In this document: in pieces, positions 17,938 through 27,042 of the stretch
Layout: each line of letters opens with the position of its first letter
Position numbering within the stretch: the stretch's first letter is position 1
Source: Sphingobacterium litopenaei
GTDB lineage: Bacteria; Bacteroidota; Bacteroidia; Sphingobacteriales; Sphingobacteriaceae
Assembly: GCF_014692495.1 (NCBI RefSeq)
Contig: NZ_JACOIJ010000005.1
Location: forward strand, 1 to 64,000
Reading direction: 5' to 3'
DNA length: 64,000 nucleotides
The notes under the pieces: model-generated
The model's database searches: none
Seen by the model: the letters and a program-made list of their open reading frames with translations, nothing else
Told to the model about the DNA's origin: nothing
Position numbers and translations under genes: made by a program

Positions 17938-18990
17938 TTAATTATCGTAGTATTTATAATTGTACTGGCTTATAATATCGATTGGCATGAACGTTTTTTG
18001 TACCCCCTTCTTTCCAAACTTTACATAATTGAACAGAGAGAGTAGCGCTTGATAACCTTGCTGTATGGGTTTATGACAAATCAAAAAATCAATGACATTT
18101 TCTTCTAAATACTGCAGGTTATCCTCTAAATAGTCAAACCCAATTAACAGTATATCTTCGTATAGGCCTTTAGACTTCAAATAGGAAGCTACACTTGATA
18201 CCCTCGAATTGGTCACAAATATTACTCTAACTTTATGATGTTCAAAAAAACGATGCAATTCACGATTAATAACCTCACTTTCTGTCGAACGTATATCTAG
18301 CGTATGGATTTGTCGTTTCTTATGAGGTTTAAAATAGGAGATAAATGCTTCCTGCTTGATATAAAGATGATGCTCAGGATATAATTCCTTGGAGATATTT
18401 ACAATCAATATAGATTCTTGAGGAGCAGAAGAATATTGAATCAAATTTGCTGCAACCAGCCCACTTTGGTAAAGATCTGGCCCAAAATAACCTATAGGAC
18501 TAGCTTGACTTAGATCAGAATTAATCAACACATAAGGAATTGCGTTTTCCTCACATTTAGAGATTAATGCCAGAGTCTCTTGCTTAAACATTGGCGCAAT
18601 AAGCAAACCATGTAATTCGTTGAAATTTAAATTTTCCTGCAATGCATTAAATGACGCGATATCATTTTGGTCAAACAATAGGATCTCTACCTCTATGCCA
18701 TATTTTTTTATTTCCTCAATCGCATCGCGTATACCTTGCAATGGAGCCTGCCAATAGGTAGATTCCTTTGATGATTTTGGGATGATAGCTTTGAAATATT
18801 TAATATTTTTTTTGGTTAGTGATTGGGCAATAATATTAGGTTCATAATTGTATTGCTTGATTATCGCTAATATCTTTTCCTTTGTCTTTAAGGACACACC
18901 TTCCCTATTATGCAGCACTCTGTCCACCGTACCGATAGAAACATTCGCCAACTTCGCTATATCCTTTACACCTAAACTTTTAGGATTCAT
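17938..18990 (-). CDS. LacI-family regulator of the nagA operon
   Basis: 350 residues. HTH LGVKDIAKLANVSIGTVDRV is followed by the hinge NIIAQSLTKKN, which keeps the Leu that intercalates at a central CpG, then a type-1 periplasmic-binding fold (EHHKVRVIFVTNSRVSSVA, ILLIGFDYLEDNLQYL). Its start overlaps the nagA stop by 11 bases, implying translational coupling. I infer that it binds the palindrome at 20198-20231, whose centre is CG, and thereby autoregulates the whole operon. It is only distantly similar to the other LacI-type protein in the window, so the two repressors probably see different signals. Confidence 0.9.
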   Translation of the reverse strand: MNPKSLGVKDIAKLANVSIGTVDRVLHNREGVSLKTKEKILAIIKQYNYEPNIIAQSLTKKNIKYFKAIIPKSSKESTYWQAPLQGIRDAIEEIKKYGIEVEILLFDQNDIASFNALQENLNFNELHGLLIAPMFKQETLALISKCEENAIPYVLINSDLSQASPIGYFGPDLYQSGLVAANLIQYSSAPQESILIVNISKELYPEHHLYIKQEAFISYFKPHKKRQIHTLDIRSTESEVINRELHRFFEHHKVRVIFVTNSRVSSVASYLKSKGLYEDILLIGFDYLEDNLQYLEENVIDFLICHKPIQQGYQALLSLFNYVKFGKKGVQKTFMPIDIISQYNYKYYDN

Positions 18991-20188
18991 TCGAATTAAA
19001 ATTTAATTTGTTATACTTTATGTGTCCCTCCACAATCGACAAATAGACATCTATATTATCATCAAAAACTACTACATCCGCATCATATCCCTTCTCTATC
19101 TTACCTTTACGGTGTGCAAACCCAAGGATGCGAGCTGGATTTTCGGTTATCATTTTTATTACCTCAGGGAAAGATGCTTTAGTATTATTTAGGAAATTTC
19201 TAACCAGCAAATTGGCTGTTGCAATGCTTCCAGCAAATGCAGAGCGATCGGCAAGTTTAGCCACACCATCCTCTACTATTACTTCGATACCATCGTGCAA
19301 ACTTCCCAGAACACTTTTGTTAACATGGGTTCCAGCAGCGCGCATAGCATCGGTAATTAAAACTATTCTTTCTGAACCTTTTATTTTGTAAATCAGCTCC
19401 AGTAAAGGTTTGGGCAAATGCACCCCATCGGCAATAACCTCTACATCTATTTCATCTATCAGATAACAGGCTTCCACAGCTCCTGCATATCTGTGAGCAT
19501 TCTTTCTTGTCACGCCCAACATAGCAGAATAAAAATGAGTGGCTAAACGATAACCGTGGTCAAAAGCAAGTTTTATGTCATCATACAATGCCTCAGTATG
19601 TGCAAAGGCTGCTATAATTCCTCTATCAGTTAGAAAATCTCCAAACTCTAACGCTCCCGGTAATTCAGGAGCTGAACTCCATCTAATTATATGAGGACTC
19701 ATTTCCACTATACGAGAATATTCTTTGTAATCCGGATTGCGAATATATTTGGGATCCTGCGCACCGCGCTGATTCATCGCAAAATAAGGACCTTCTAGGT
19801 GAAGACCTAAAAATTTAGACCCTTTAGAATTATGTAGGTTTGCCTGTTCATATACGGTGAGGACTTTTTCCAAATGTTCTGAATCCGCGGTTAAGGTTGT
19901 GGGGCACATACTGGTAGTACCATATTTAATATGTGTATTAGCCACGCCTAAAAAGGATTCAACATTTGCATCCATAAAATCATATCCACCACCACCATGA
20001 ATATGAATATCTATAAAACCAGCAGATATATATTTGTTGGCAACATTAATTTCTAGCGTATCTTCACTCACTTGAATATCGCCCACACCATACTCCTTAA
20101 TTACGCCATCTTCCATGTAGCAATAAGCGGATTCTAATATGCCATTCGCGGTTATTAACCGACCATTATATAGTAATAATTTAAACAA
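18980..20188 (-). CDS. nagA: N-acetylglucosamine-6-phosphate deacetylase
   Basis: 402 residues, an amidohydrolase that turns GlcNAc-6-phosphate into glucosamine-6-phosphate and acetate in the cytoplasm. Signatures: FIDIHIHGGGGYDFMD with metal-site His62 and His64, LHLEGPYF with the conserved Glu, EVIADGVHLP, and the catalytic Asp in LITDAMRAAG. The N-terminus MFKLLLYNGRLI is normal for the family, but the start codon is TTG and no in-frame ATG exists upstream before the operator. It is the first gene of the operon and overlaps lacI by 11 bases. Promoter and operator lie 10-60 bases upstream. Confidence 0.95.
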   Translation of the reverse strand: MFKLLLYNGRLITANGILESAYCYMEDGVIKEYGVGDIQVSEDTLEINVANKYISAGFIDIHIHGGGGYDFMDANVESFLGVANTHIKYGTTSMCPTTLTADSEHLEKVLTVYEQANLHNSKGSKFLGLHLEGPYFAMNQRGAQDPKYIRNPDYKEYSRIVEMSPHIIRWSSAPELPGALEFGDFLTDRGIIAAFAHTEALYDDIKLAFDHGYRLATHFYSAMLGVTRKNAHRYAGAVEACYLIDEIDVEVIADGVHLPKPLLELIYKIKGSERIVLITDAMRAAGTHVNKSVLGSLHDGIEVIVEDGVAKLADRSAFAGSIATANLLVRNFLNNTKASFPEVIKMITENPARILGFAHRKGKIEKGYDADVVVFDDNIDVYLSIVEGHIKYNKLNFNSNES

Positions 20189-20197
20189 GATGTTAAG

Positions 20198-20231
20198 TTT
20201 ATAATTTCGTGTACGTACACGAAATTATAAA
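20198..20231. promoter_or_regulatory. 34-bp perfect palindromic operator of the nagA operon
   Basis: TTTATAATTTCGTGTAC (20198-20214) is followed immediately by its exact reverse complement. The core GTGTACGTACAC has a central CG, the usual feature of LacI/PurR-type sites. It ends 10 bases before the nagA start codon and overlaps the -7 element, so binding would block initiation. The likely ligand is the LacI protein encoded as second gene of this operon. Confidence 0.75.
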
Positions 20232-20250
20232 ATACCCTTTACTATACCAA
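20220..20250 (-). promoter_or_regulatory. Promoter of the nagA operon
   Basis: A minus-strand TTG (20250-20248) is followed after 20 bases by TAATTTCG (20227-20220), one mismatch from TAnnTTTG. The -7 element forms part of one arm of the palindrome at 20198-20231. Confidence 0.55.
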
Positions 20251-20602
20251 ATTTTAATATGATTATTCTCTTAGAGATAATACTTTGGTTAGTTTTCAAA
20301 CTAGACACTATGTAAATAATTATTTTGTGTGAATTTTTGTCTCGAACAATAAATTCATATATTTAACATAAATCATAAGCAAATAACACGCTATATGGCA
20401 TAACCAATATATAAACAATTCCATTTCAGCATTTTTTAACATATAAAAAGCTAATAATAAAAATGAAATATTATGTTGTTGAATACGGTACCCAACAATT
20501 TATATGATAGATTTTTAATTAAGTAACCAAGATTTAAAAATGATTTTTTCTTAATATTCATTAAACTTTTAATTAACTCTACCTAGATACATTTGCCTTG
20601 TA
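20251..20602. other. Divergent intergenic region upstream of the ECF sigma gene
   Basis: About 350 bases of AT-rich DNA between nagA (-) and the ECF sigma gene (+). An exact match to the -7 consensus, TACATTTG, is at 20588-20595 and only 7 bases from the sigma-factor ATG, with no clear TTG at the expected distance. A loose inverted repeat TTGTTG/CAACAA is at 20476-20498. I see no coding sequence or RNA gene. Confidence 0.4.
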
Positions 20603-21127
20603 ATGAATCTAATTGCATCCATACAAAAAGATAATGTCCATGCGTTTTCGAAGGTATATGAAACCTTTCATCGCGAAATTTATGGTTTCATTTTTCAACG
20701 CACTAAATCCGAATTTTTAGCAGAAGAAGTAACGCAGTTAACTTTTATTAAGGCTTGGAAAAATAGAGCCAAATTGAATCACACATTACCCATAAATATT
20801 CAATTATTTGGTATTGCAAAGCAAGTTATGATTGATGAACTTCGCAAAGAAGCGAATCGATTTAAATATGAGGGAGAAGCTGCAGCAACCCCCTTTACAG
20901 ATAACCTGATAAAAGCATTAGAAAGTAAAGATCTAATGCGCTTAATTGATGGAGACATTGCCAACATGCCTCCTGTTAGACGTCATGTCTTTGAACTTAG
21001 TAGAAAACAAGGTTTAACACATAAAGAAATTGCTCAAATGCTGAATATCTCTAACAAAGCCGTTGAACAACATATCAGTAAAGCATTACTCCAGCTTAAG
21101 CAGCATTTATACTCTATAATGCTATAA
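20603..21127 (+). CDS. ECF sigma factor of the SusCD-phosphatase locus
   Basis: 174 residues, sigma-70 regions 2 and 4 only. Region 2 contains FHREIYGFIFQRTKSEFLAEE and TQLTFIKAWKNR; region 4 ends with the HTH GLTHKEIAQMLNISNKAVEQHISKAL. In this phylum such factors are paired with a FecR-like membrane anti-sigma and switch on a neighbouring susCD operon. The fecR gene follows 110 bases downstream and susC after that, on the same strand. The upstream TACATTTG at 20588-20595 may place the transcript start almost at the ATG. Confidence 0.9.
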   Translation: MNLIASIQKDNVHAFSKVYETFHREIYGFIFQRTKSEFLAEEVTQLTFIKAWKNRAKLNHTLPINIQLFGIAKQVMIDELRKEANRFKYEGEAAATPFTDNLIKALESKDLMRLIDGDIANMPPVRRHVFELSRKQGLTHKEIAQMLNISNKAVEQHISKALLQLKQHLYSIML

Positions 21128-21237
21128 TAATAATAACCACCTGAAAACCTTTCTTAAAGAAATACCTCCTACGCGACTTTTTACGTCGAATAAAAAATTT
21201 GATCTCGAGCTAGGGATAAGTCTTTGATAAACGTAAT

Positions 21238-22308
21238 ATGTATATGAAGGACAAGAAAAGGCTAACCAATAAAGAATTAAAACAATCAATCTGGCGCAAT
21301 CAGGAGAAGATAGTTGACAACCTATTCGATATCAATCAATGGGAAAATTATCAATCTGAAAAAGATGATAATATTCCTTCGGATCAAATGTATAATAAGG
21401 TCAAAACCGAGATTAACAAAGATACGATTGCGCAATTCGATAAACGTGACAAAAAATATAAGATCTATAGTCTAATAAAATATTCCGCAGCAGCTTGCCT
21501 TATGCTGTTTTTTTCTTGGGTCTTTTACCAACAGCTGAATCATAAAACGATTAAAAACACGGATCTATCAGCAAATTATAGCCTCCCTGTAACGAATGAA
21601 GATATTTGGATAACCCAAGTCAATACAACTCAAGAAATTAAATGGATATACTTACCAGATTCATCAAGAGTAAAATTATATCCATCATCTGAAATTAGTT
21701 ATCCAGAAGTCTTCTCAGCAATAAACCGAGACATACGGTTGAGTGGTAAAGCTTATTTTAACGTGAAAAAAGACGCATCAAGACCTTTTAGAGTATGGAG
21801 TGATTATACAAAGACGACTGCACTAGGTACGTCCTTTACTATTGATGCATTTCCAAATAAGCAAAATACAACCGTTACTTTGCATACTGGAAAGATTGTT
21901 ATCAAATCTGTCAAAGAGGATTCCAAATTTGATGAAATCTATATGAGTGAAAAAGGTGAAAAACTCATCTTTAATAGTGCTACCCATCATCTAAGTCATA
22001 TAAATCCAACATCAATCAATAAAAATAATCCTGTTGAAAATGTTAGCGATGAATATGCATCAGCAGTAGTAAAAATGGATAAAATTTCTCTTCCTGAAGC
22101 TGTCAATGTTTTAAGTCGTCTTTATAAAACAAAAATTGTCATTGAAAACAAAGCACTTGACCATATAACTTATACAGGCTCGGTAGATACGCGTACCGAA
22201 AACTTAGAAGATGCCTTAGAGGTCATCTGCCTAATTAATAACCTTGAATGGCGTAGAACTCAAAACGGGATCTATCACATCTACAAAAATAAAAACCACC
22301 AAAAATAA
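21238..22308 (+). CDS. FecR-type anti-sigma factor
   Basis: 356 residues. A cytoplasmic N-terminus of about 75 residues is followed by one membrane segment (about 77-98, YSLIKYSAAACLMLFFSWVF) and a periplasmic FecR domain (LPDSSRVKLYPSSEISYPEV, GKAYFNVKKDASRPF, LGTSFTIDAF). A DUF4974-like C-terminal domain begins near VVKMDKISLPEAVNVL. It should hold the upstream ECF sigma factor inactive until a signal arrives across the periplasm. In the standard model that signal is contact with the STN domain of the cognate SusC, but the SusC encoded 35 bases downstream has none. Start could be the first or third codon (both ATG). Confidence 0.9.
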   Translation: MYMKDKKRLTNKELKQSIWRNQEKIVDNLFDINQWENYQSEKDDNIPSDQMYNKVKTEINKDTIAQFDKRDKKYKIYSLIKYSAAACLMLFFSWVFYQQLNHKTIKNTDLSANYSLPVTNEDIWITQVNTTQEIKWIYLPDSSRVKLYPSSEISYPEVFSAINRDIRLSGKAYFNVKKDASRPFRVWSDYTKTTALGTSFTIDAFPNKQNTTVTLHTGKIVIKSVKEDSKFDEIYMSEKGEKLIFNSATHHLSHINPTSINKNNPVENVSDEYASAVVKMDKISLPEAVNVLSRLYKTKIVIENKALDHITYTGSVDTRTENLEDALEVICLINNLEWRRTQNGIYHIYKNKNHQK

Positions 22309-22343
22309 ACTAAAATTAATAAACAAAAATTAAGGATTTAAAA

Positions 22344-25300
22344 ATGCTTAAAAACCAACTAAACCCATTGCCAAAAATGGCTCTGATCGTTCTCTCATTA
22401 ATTTGGAGTAACTTTCTTTATGCACAACAAGAGCAAGTTAAAGGTGCTACACAGGATGAAAATGGACAATTTCTTTCTGGCGTAAACATAAAGGCACTAA
22501 ACACCAAAACTGGTAATACATTCAATACCAGCTCATCAAACAAGGGATTATTTTCTTTCAGCAATTTGCCTGAAGGAGGACCCTATCAGTTTATCTTTAG
22601 TAGCGTAGGCTATCAGAGCGATACCCTTTCGGGCTATACAATCAAAAATGGACAACAAATCGCATTGAGTGTAAAATTGATTTCAGTGAAGCAAACCATT
22701 GATGAAGTGTATATCGGATATGGAGTGACAACAAAAAAAGATCTTACGGGTTCTATCACCTCCATAAAATCTGAAGACCTCAATACTGGAGTCTTTAGTA
22801 ATGTTGGTCAATTATTACAAGGTAAAGTTCCGGGATTAGTAATATCAAACAACAACAGTAATCCTAACGCAACACCTTCTGTAACCTTACGCGGTTCATC
22901 CACGCTACGTTCAGGCGAAGCAACAGAACCCTACTATGTTATTGACGGAGTACCCGGAGCATCTTTAGCTCTTGTATCTCCGCAAGATATTGAAAGCATT
23001 GATGTATTACGAGACGCTTCGGCTACAGCAATTTACGGCTCCAAAGCAGCCAATGGTGTTATCATTGTGACAACTAAAAAAGGAAAATCTGGTCAATCTG
23101 CCATTAACTACGACAGTTATGTCGCTATGGACAAAATTGCTAAACGTTTAGAAATGATGAATGCTCAGCAGTATAGATCTTATATCAACGATAATGGCTT
23201 TTCGATGGAACCAATAGATGATACCGGAGCAGATACAGACTGGCAAAAAGAGGTTAGCAGAATAGGAGTCTCGCACAACCATAATGTATCCATCTTGGGT
23301 GGAAGTGAGAAAACAAAATATAGCGCAAGCATCAATACCTTCAATAACCAAGGTGTTATTAAAGGTACTGATCTAGACAGACAGATTGCACGGGGATACG
23401 TTCAGTCCAAAGCTATGAATGACAAATTAGAAATGTCCTTCAATGTCAATGTCAGCTTAACAAAGCAAAACAATGTACCTGCACAAGGCCAAGGATTAAG
23501 CGTATTTGATGCAATGTATTATTACCTTCCCTATTCACCTCTTAAAAATGAAGATGGAACCTGGTTTGAAAATACGCCTCGTTCACAATATGCCAATCCA
23601 GTTTCACTAATTGAAGAAAACATCCTTCTGTCTAAGACGAAATTAATTCAAGGTCATGTCAAATTGGGATATCAAATCTTCGATGGGTTAAAATATAATT
23701 TAGACCTGTCGTTGCAAAATAGACAATTCAACTACAACGAATACAACAGCTCATTATCCATGATAGCGCGTAACATGAACGGAAGAGCGACTCGAGCTGC
23801 TGTAGAAGATCAACGTAAAGTCCTAGAAACCAATTTGGCTTATGACAAAACGTTTGCTGGTCTGCATAAAATTAGCGCATTATTAGGATATTCTTGGGAA
23901 GAATCCAATAACAATGACGGTATTCAGCTTTCGGTATCTGACTTCTATGGTGACGATCTTACCTATTACAATCCTGGAATGGCAAATGTCATTAATAGAA
24001 ATGGCTTTGGAGGATATTATTTATCGACACTCCGTATGATTTCCGTATACTCTCGTTTGAATTATACCTTCAACAACAAGTATATCTTGCAGGGTACATT
24101 GCGTCGAGATGGGTCTTCTGCTTTCGGATTAAATAACCGCTGGGGTACTTTCCCTTCTGTGTCGGCAGCATGGAAAATTTCTGAAGAAGACTTTATGAAA
24201 GACAATAGATTATTTAACGAACTCAAACTACGCGCAGGCTATGGAGCCAGCGGAAACTCTCTGGGTTTTGATGTGTTTACAGCAAGATCGGTCTATGGTG
24301 CATCTGTAACTGATTTTGAAAACAGTCAAGGACAGATAGTACGTACTTTGAAAGCATTAAGAGACTCCAATCCAAACTTAAAATGGGAAAGGACCGATAT
24401 GTTAAATATAGGGGTTGATTTCTCCTTATTTAGCAACGGATTGAGCGGATCTATAGAGTGGTACGATAAAAATACGACTGATTTGATATATAGTTTTGCT
24501 GTTTCCCCAGTAATATATCCATCAGGTTATCTTACTGCAAACATTGGAAAAATAAACAATAGAGGTTTTGAAGTTAGTCTTAATACAATTCCTGCAAAGA
24601 CAGATAATTTCACGTGGAATTCGGGAATTAATCTTTCTCAAAATAAAAATATTGTTAAATCTATTTCGAACGAAAAGTTCTCTTCTCAATTCATCGAGTT
24701 AGCCTATTTAGATGGAGCTGGGCAATCAAATGCGAACCAGCAACGTCTTATGGAAGGTTATGCAATAGGCCAATTCTATACGTGGGAATGGGCTGGATAC
24801 AATGAAAATGGCATATCTACATTTTATGTTAGAGATGAAGACATGGGAGAAAGAACTGGAGAAACAACTATTACTCCCGAACTCAAAGACAGAGCCTTTA
24901 CAGGAACTGCACTTCCTAAATTTACGCTAGGTTGGAATAATGCTTTAGCATACAAACAGTGGAGTGCTTCCATTCTATTTCAAGGTGTATTTGGAGGGAA
25001 AATTATTAATGCTACACGAGCAAGACACTCTAACGTCGTAGGAAATGCCGGAAACAAGAATCTGTTGGCTGAAGTAGCAAGCACCGATAAGCCAACGGAT
25101 ATCAATGCACATTATTTATCTGATCGATATCTAGAATCTGGCGATTATTTACGCATTTCTACACTTTCATTTGGCTACACATTTAAAAATTTAGGAACCC
25201 AAATTAAAAACATTCGTCTCGCTGCGACAGTAAATAATCCTTATGTATTTACAAAATATAAAGGACTAGATCCTGAGGTCAATCTAGGTGGCCTTGAACC

Positions 25301-25370
25301 AGGTATTGATAATAGACAAACCTACCCACGTACACGTACCTTTATGTTTGGAGCAAATTTTAATTTTTAA
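22344..25370 (+). CDS. SusC-like TonB-linked transporter without STN domain
   Basis: 1008 residues. A signal peptide ends NFLYAQ, and a carboxypeptidase-regulatory-like domain (VKGATQDENGQFLSGVNIKA) follows at once. The plug has IGYGVTTKKDLTGSI, DVLRDASATAIYGSKAANGV and the barrel ends RTFMFGANFNF. No STN sequence precedes the regulatory-like domain, although the gene sits behind an ECF sigma/FecR pair. It forms a transporter with the SusD encoded 19 bases downstream. The phosphatase gene in the same operon suggests that the imported compound is, or is released from, a phosphorylated substrate. Confidence 0.95.
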   Translation: MLKNQLNPLPKMALIVLSLIWSNFLYAQQEQVKGATQDENGQFLSGVNIKALNTKTGNTFNTSSSNKGLFSFSNLPEGGPYQFIFSSVGYQSDTLSGYTIKNGQQIALSVKLISVKQTIDEVYIGYGVTTKKDLTGSITSIKSEDLNTGVFSNVGQLLQGKVPGLVISNNNSNPNATPSVTLRGSSTLRSGEATEPYYVIDGVPGASLALVSPQDIESIDVLRDASATAIYGSKAANGVIIVTTKKGKSGQSAINYDSYVAMDKIAKRLEMMNAQQYRSYINDNGFSMEPIDDTGADTDWQKEVSRIGVSHNHNVSILGGSEKTKYSASINTFNNQGVIKGTDLDRQIARGYVQSKAMNDKLEMSFNVNVSLTKQNNVPAQGQGLSVFDAMYYYLPYSPLKNEDGTWFENTPRSQYANPVSLIEENILLSKTKLIQGHVKLGYQIFDGLKYNLDLSLQNRQFNYNEYNSSLSMIARNMNGRATRAAVEDQRKVLETNLAYDKTFAGLHKISALLGYSWEESNNNDGIQLSVSDFYGDDLTYYNPGMANVINRNGFGGYYLSTLRMISVYSRLNYTFNNKYILQGTLRRDGSSAFGLNNRWGTFPSVSAAWKISEEDFMKDNRLFNELKLRAGYGASGNSLGFDVFTARSVYGASVTDFENSQGQIVRTLKALRDSNPNLKWERTDMLNIGVDFSLFSNGLSGSIEWYDKNTTDLIYSFAVSPVIYPSGYLTANIGKINNRGFEVSLNTIPAKTDNFTWNSGINLSQNKNIVKSISNEKFSSQFIELAYLDGAGQSNANQQRLMEGYAIGQFYTWEWAGYNENGISTFYVRDEDMGERTGETTITPELKDRAFTGTALPKFTLGWNNALAYKQWSASILFQGVFGGKIINATRARHSNVVGNAGNKNLLAEVASTDKPTDINAHYLSDRYLESGDYLRISTLSFGYTFKNLGTQIKNIRLAATVNNPYVFTKYKGLDPEVNLGGLEPGIDNRQTYPRTRTFMFGANFNF

Positions 25371-25389
25371 TTTAATTGGACACTAAAAA

Positions 25390-27039
25390 ATGAGACATAT
25401 AATCAAACCATTCTTTTTCACAGCTTTATCTTTTACAATATGGAGCTGTACAGACTTAGATGTTGACATAAAATCACAATTTACAGAATTTCCGGACAAT
25501 GAACGCGCCGCAGAAGCAATATCCGCAGACGTGTATACAGCGTATCGCGGAGCGATGGGAAGAGATCATTGGATGGTACAAACCTTATCAGCTGACGAAG
25601 CAGTAAGTGTTTCTATGGGTTCAGATTGGTATGACGGAGGGCAATATAGACAATTTCATGTCCATAACTGGAATGCAGATAATGGCATGTTAACCAATAT
25701 GTGGAATTCTGCCATCGTTGGGATAGTAAATAGCAATAATGTATTAACCATTATTAATAATGATGAAGCGGATATTGCAGCCCCAATTCGTGCTATGCGT
25801 GCGTTCTACCATTTTATTTTAATGGATAATTTTGGAGCTGCTCCTATACTAAAAGGTAGAGTAGAAGTGCAACCTGATAGGTCGCCTCGAGCAGAAGTAT
25901 GTCGATTCATTGAGTCGGAATTACTGGAAATAAAAGATAAATTACCCACTACTGTAAACTCTAGTACATACGGAAAAGTAACCAAATACATGGCTGAGGC
26001 ATTACTCGCTAAGCTGTATTTAAATTGGTCGGTGTATACTGCACAAAATGTAGAAGATTATACACCAAACGCATCGAACGAAAAGCTGCAAGAAGTAGTA
26101 AAAATGTGCGACAATATCATTGCTTCCAATCAATTTAACCTCACTAGTCATAAATTCTTAGAAAAATTTCGTCCCGATAATGGCCCTCAAATCAAAGATT
26201 TTATTTTTGTAATGCCCTACGATAAAGAAAGTCAACAAGGGATGACATTCTCACGCTTTTGGATACACCGTAGTGCCCAAAATCAATTTGCAAATCTACC
26301 ACAAAGTGTGGGAGGAACTTTTCGTGTATTACCCACTTATTTAGATAAATTTAATTTAGCTGGAGACGAACGTAACGCGTCATATATTGGCGGAAAGCAA
26401 TACTATTGGAGCAACTATCAAGAAGACAGAACTAGACCATTTTTAATTCGAACTTCCAAAAAGGGTATAGACCAAGATTACGTGGGCGCAGATGCTGATG
26501 CGCAATTTGAATGGCAATTGGACATAACCAGAGACATTATTCTTCGTCCCGATGGAGCGGCTACGCTTAATGTTGGGAATGATCAAAAAGGTCGATCAAT
26601 GGGATATAGATCTATTAAATTTTACATGGATGTAAATGTAACTTCTGCTCATCAACGTAATCAAAGTAATGACGTGCCAATTTTTAGATATGCAGACATT
26701 TTACTAATGAAAGCTGAAGCCATTTTACGTGGGGCATCTGCGACAAATGGCGAAACGCCAATGAGTTTAATCAATCAAATACGCAGTTATGTTAAAGCTC
26801 CTTTGCTAACTATAGCCCCTTCCTTACAAGATTTGTTAGATGAGCGTGCAAGAGAATTTGCAGACGAATCCTGGAGACGTAATGATCTTATTCGTTATGG
26901 AAAATTTGAAGACAAATGGGGATTTAGAGATTTATATCCAGCAGGATATACTGAGAAATTCAGACGCATATTTCCTGTTCCAACAACAGTCCTGAATCTG
27001 AACAATATCTGGAAACAAAACCCTGGTTACGTAAATTAA
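25390..27039 (+). CDS. SusD/RagB family lipoprotein
   Basis: 549 residues. The signal sequence ends TIWSCTD, giving a lipidated Cys near residue 20. SusD traits include APIRAMRAFYHFILMDNFGAA in the TPR half, IFRYADILLMKAEAILRG, LINQIRSYV and the late RAREFADESWRRNDLIRYGKF. It is paired with the SusC upstream and ends 3 bases before the phosphatase gene. Its ligand is unknown. The long loops around residues 250-400 that line the binding face show no sequence I can link to a glycan. Confidence 0.9.
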   Translation: MRHIIKPFFFTALSFTIWSCTDLDVDIKSQFTEFPDNERAAEAISADVYTAYRGAMGRDHWMVQTLSADEAVSVSMGSDWYDGGQYRQFHVHNWNADNGMLTNMWNSAIVGIVNSNNVLTIINNDEADIAAPIRAMRAFYHFILMDNFGAAPILKGRVEVQPDRSPRAEVCRFIESELLEIKDKLPTTVNSSTYGKVTKYMAEALLAKLYLNWSVYTAQNVEDYTPNASNEKLQEVVKMCDNIIASNQFNLTSHKFLEKFRPDNGPQIKDFIFVMPYDKESQQGMTFSRFWIHRSAQNQFANLPQSVGGTFRVLPTYLDKFNLAGDERNASYIGGKQYYWSNYQEDRTRPFLIRTSKKGIDQDYVGADADAQFEWQLDITRDIILRPDGAATLNVGNDQKGRSMGYRSIKFYMDVNVTSAHQRNQSNDVPIFRYADILLMKAEAILRGASATNGETPMSLINQIRSYVKAPLLTIAPSLQDLLDERAREFADESWRRNDLIRYGKFEDKWGFRDLYPAGYTEKFRRIFPVPTTVLNLNNIWKQNPGYVN

Positions 27040-27042
27040 AAT

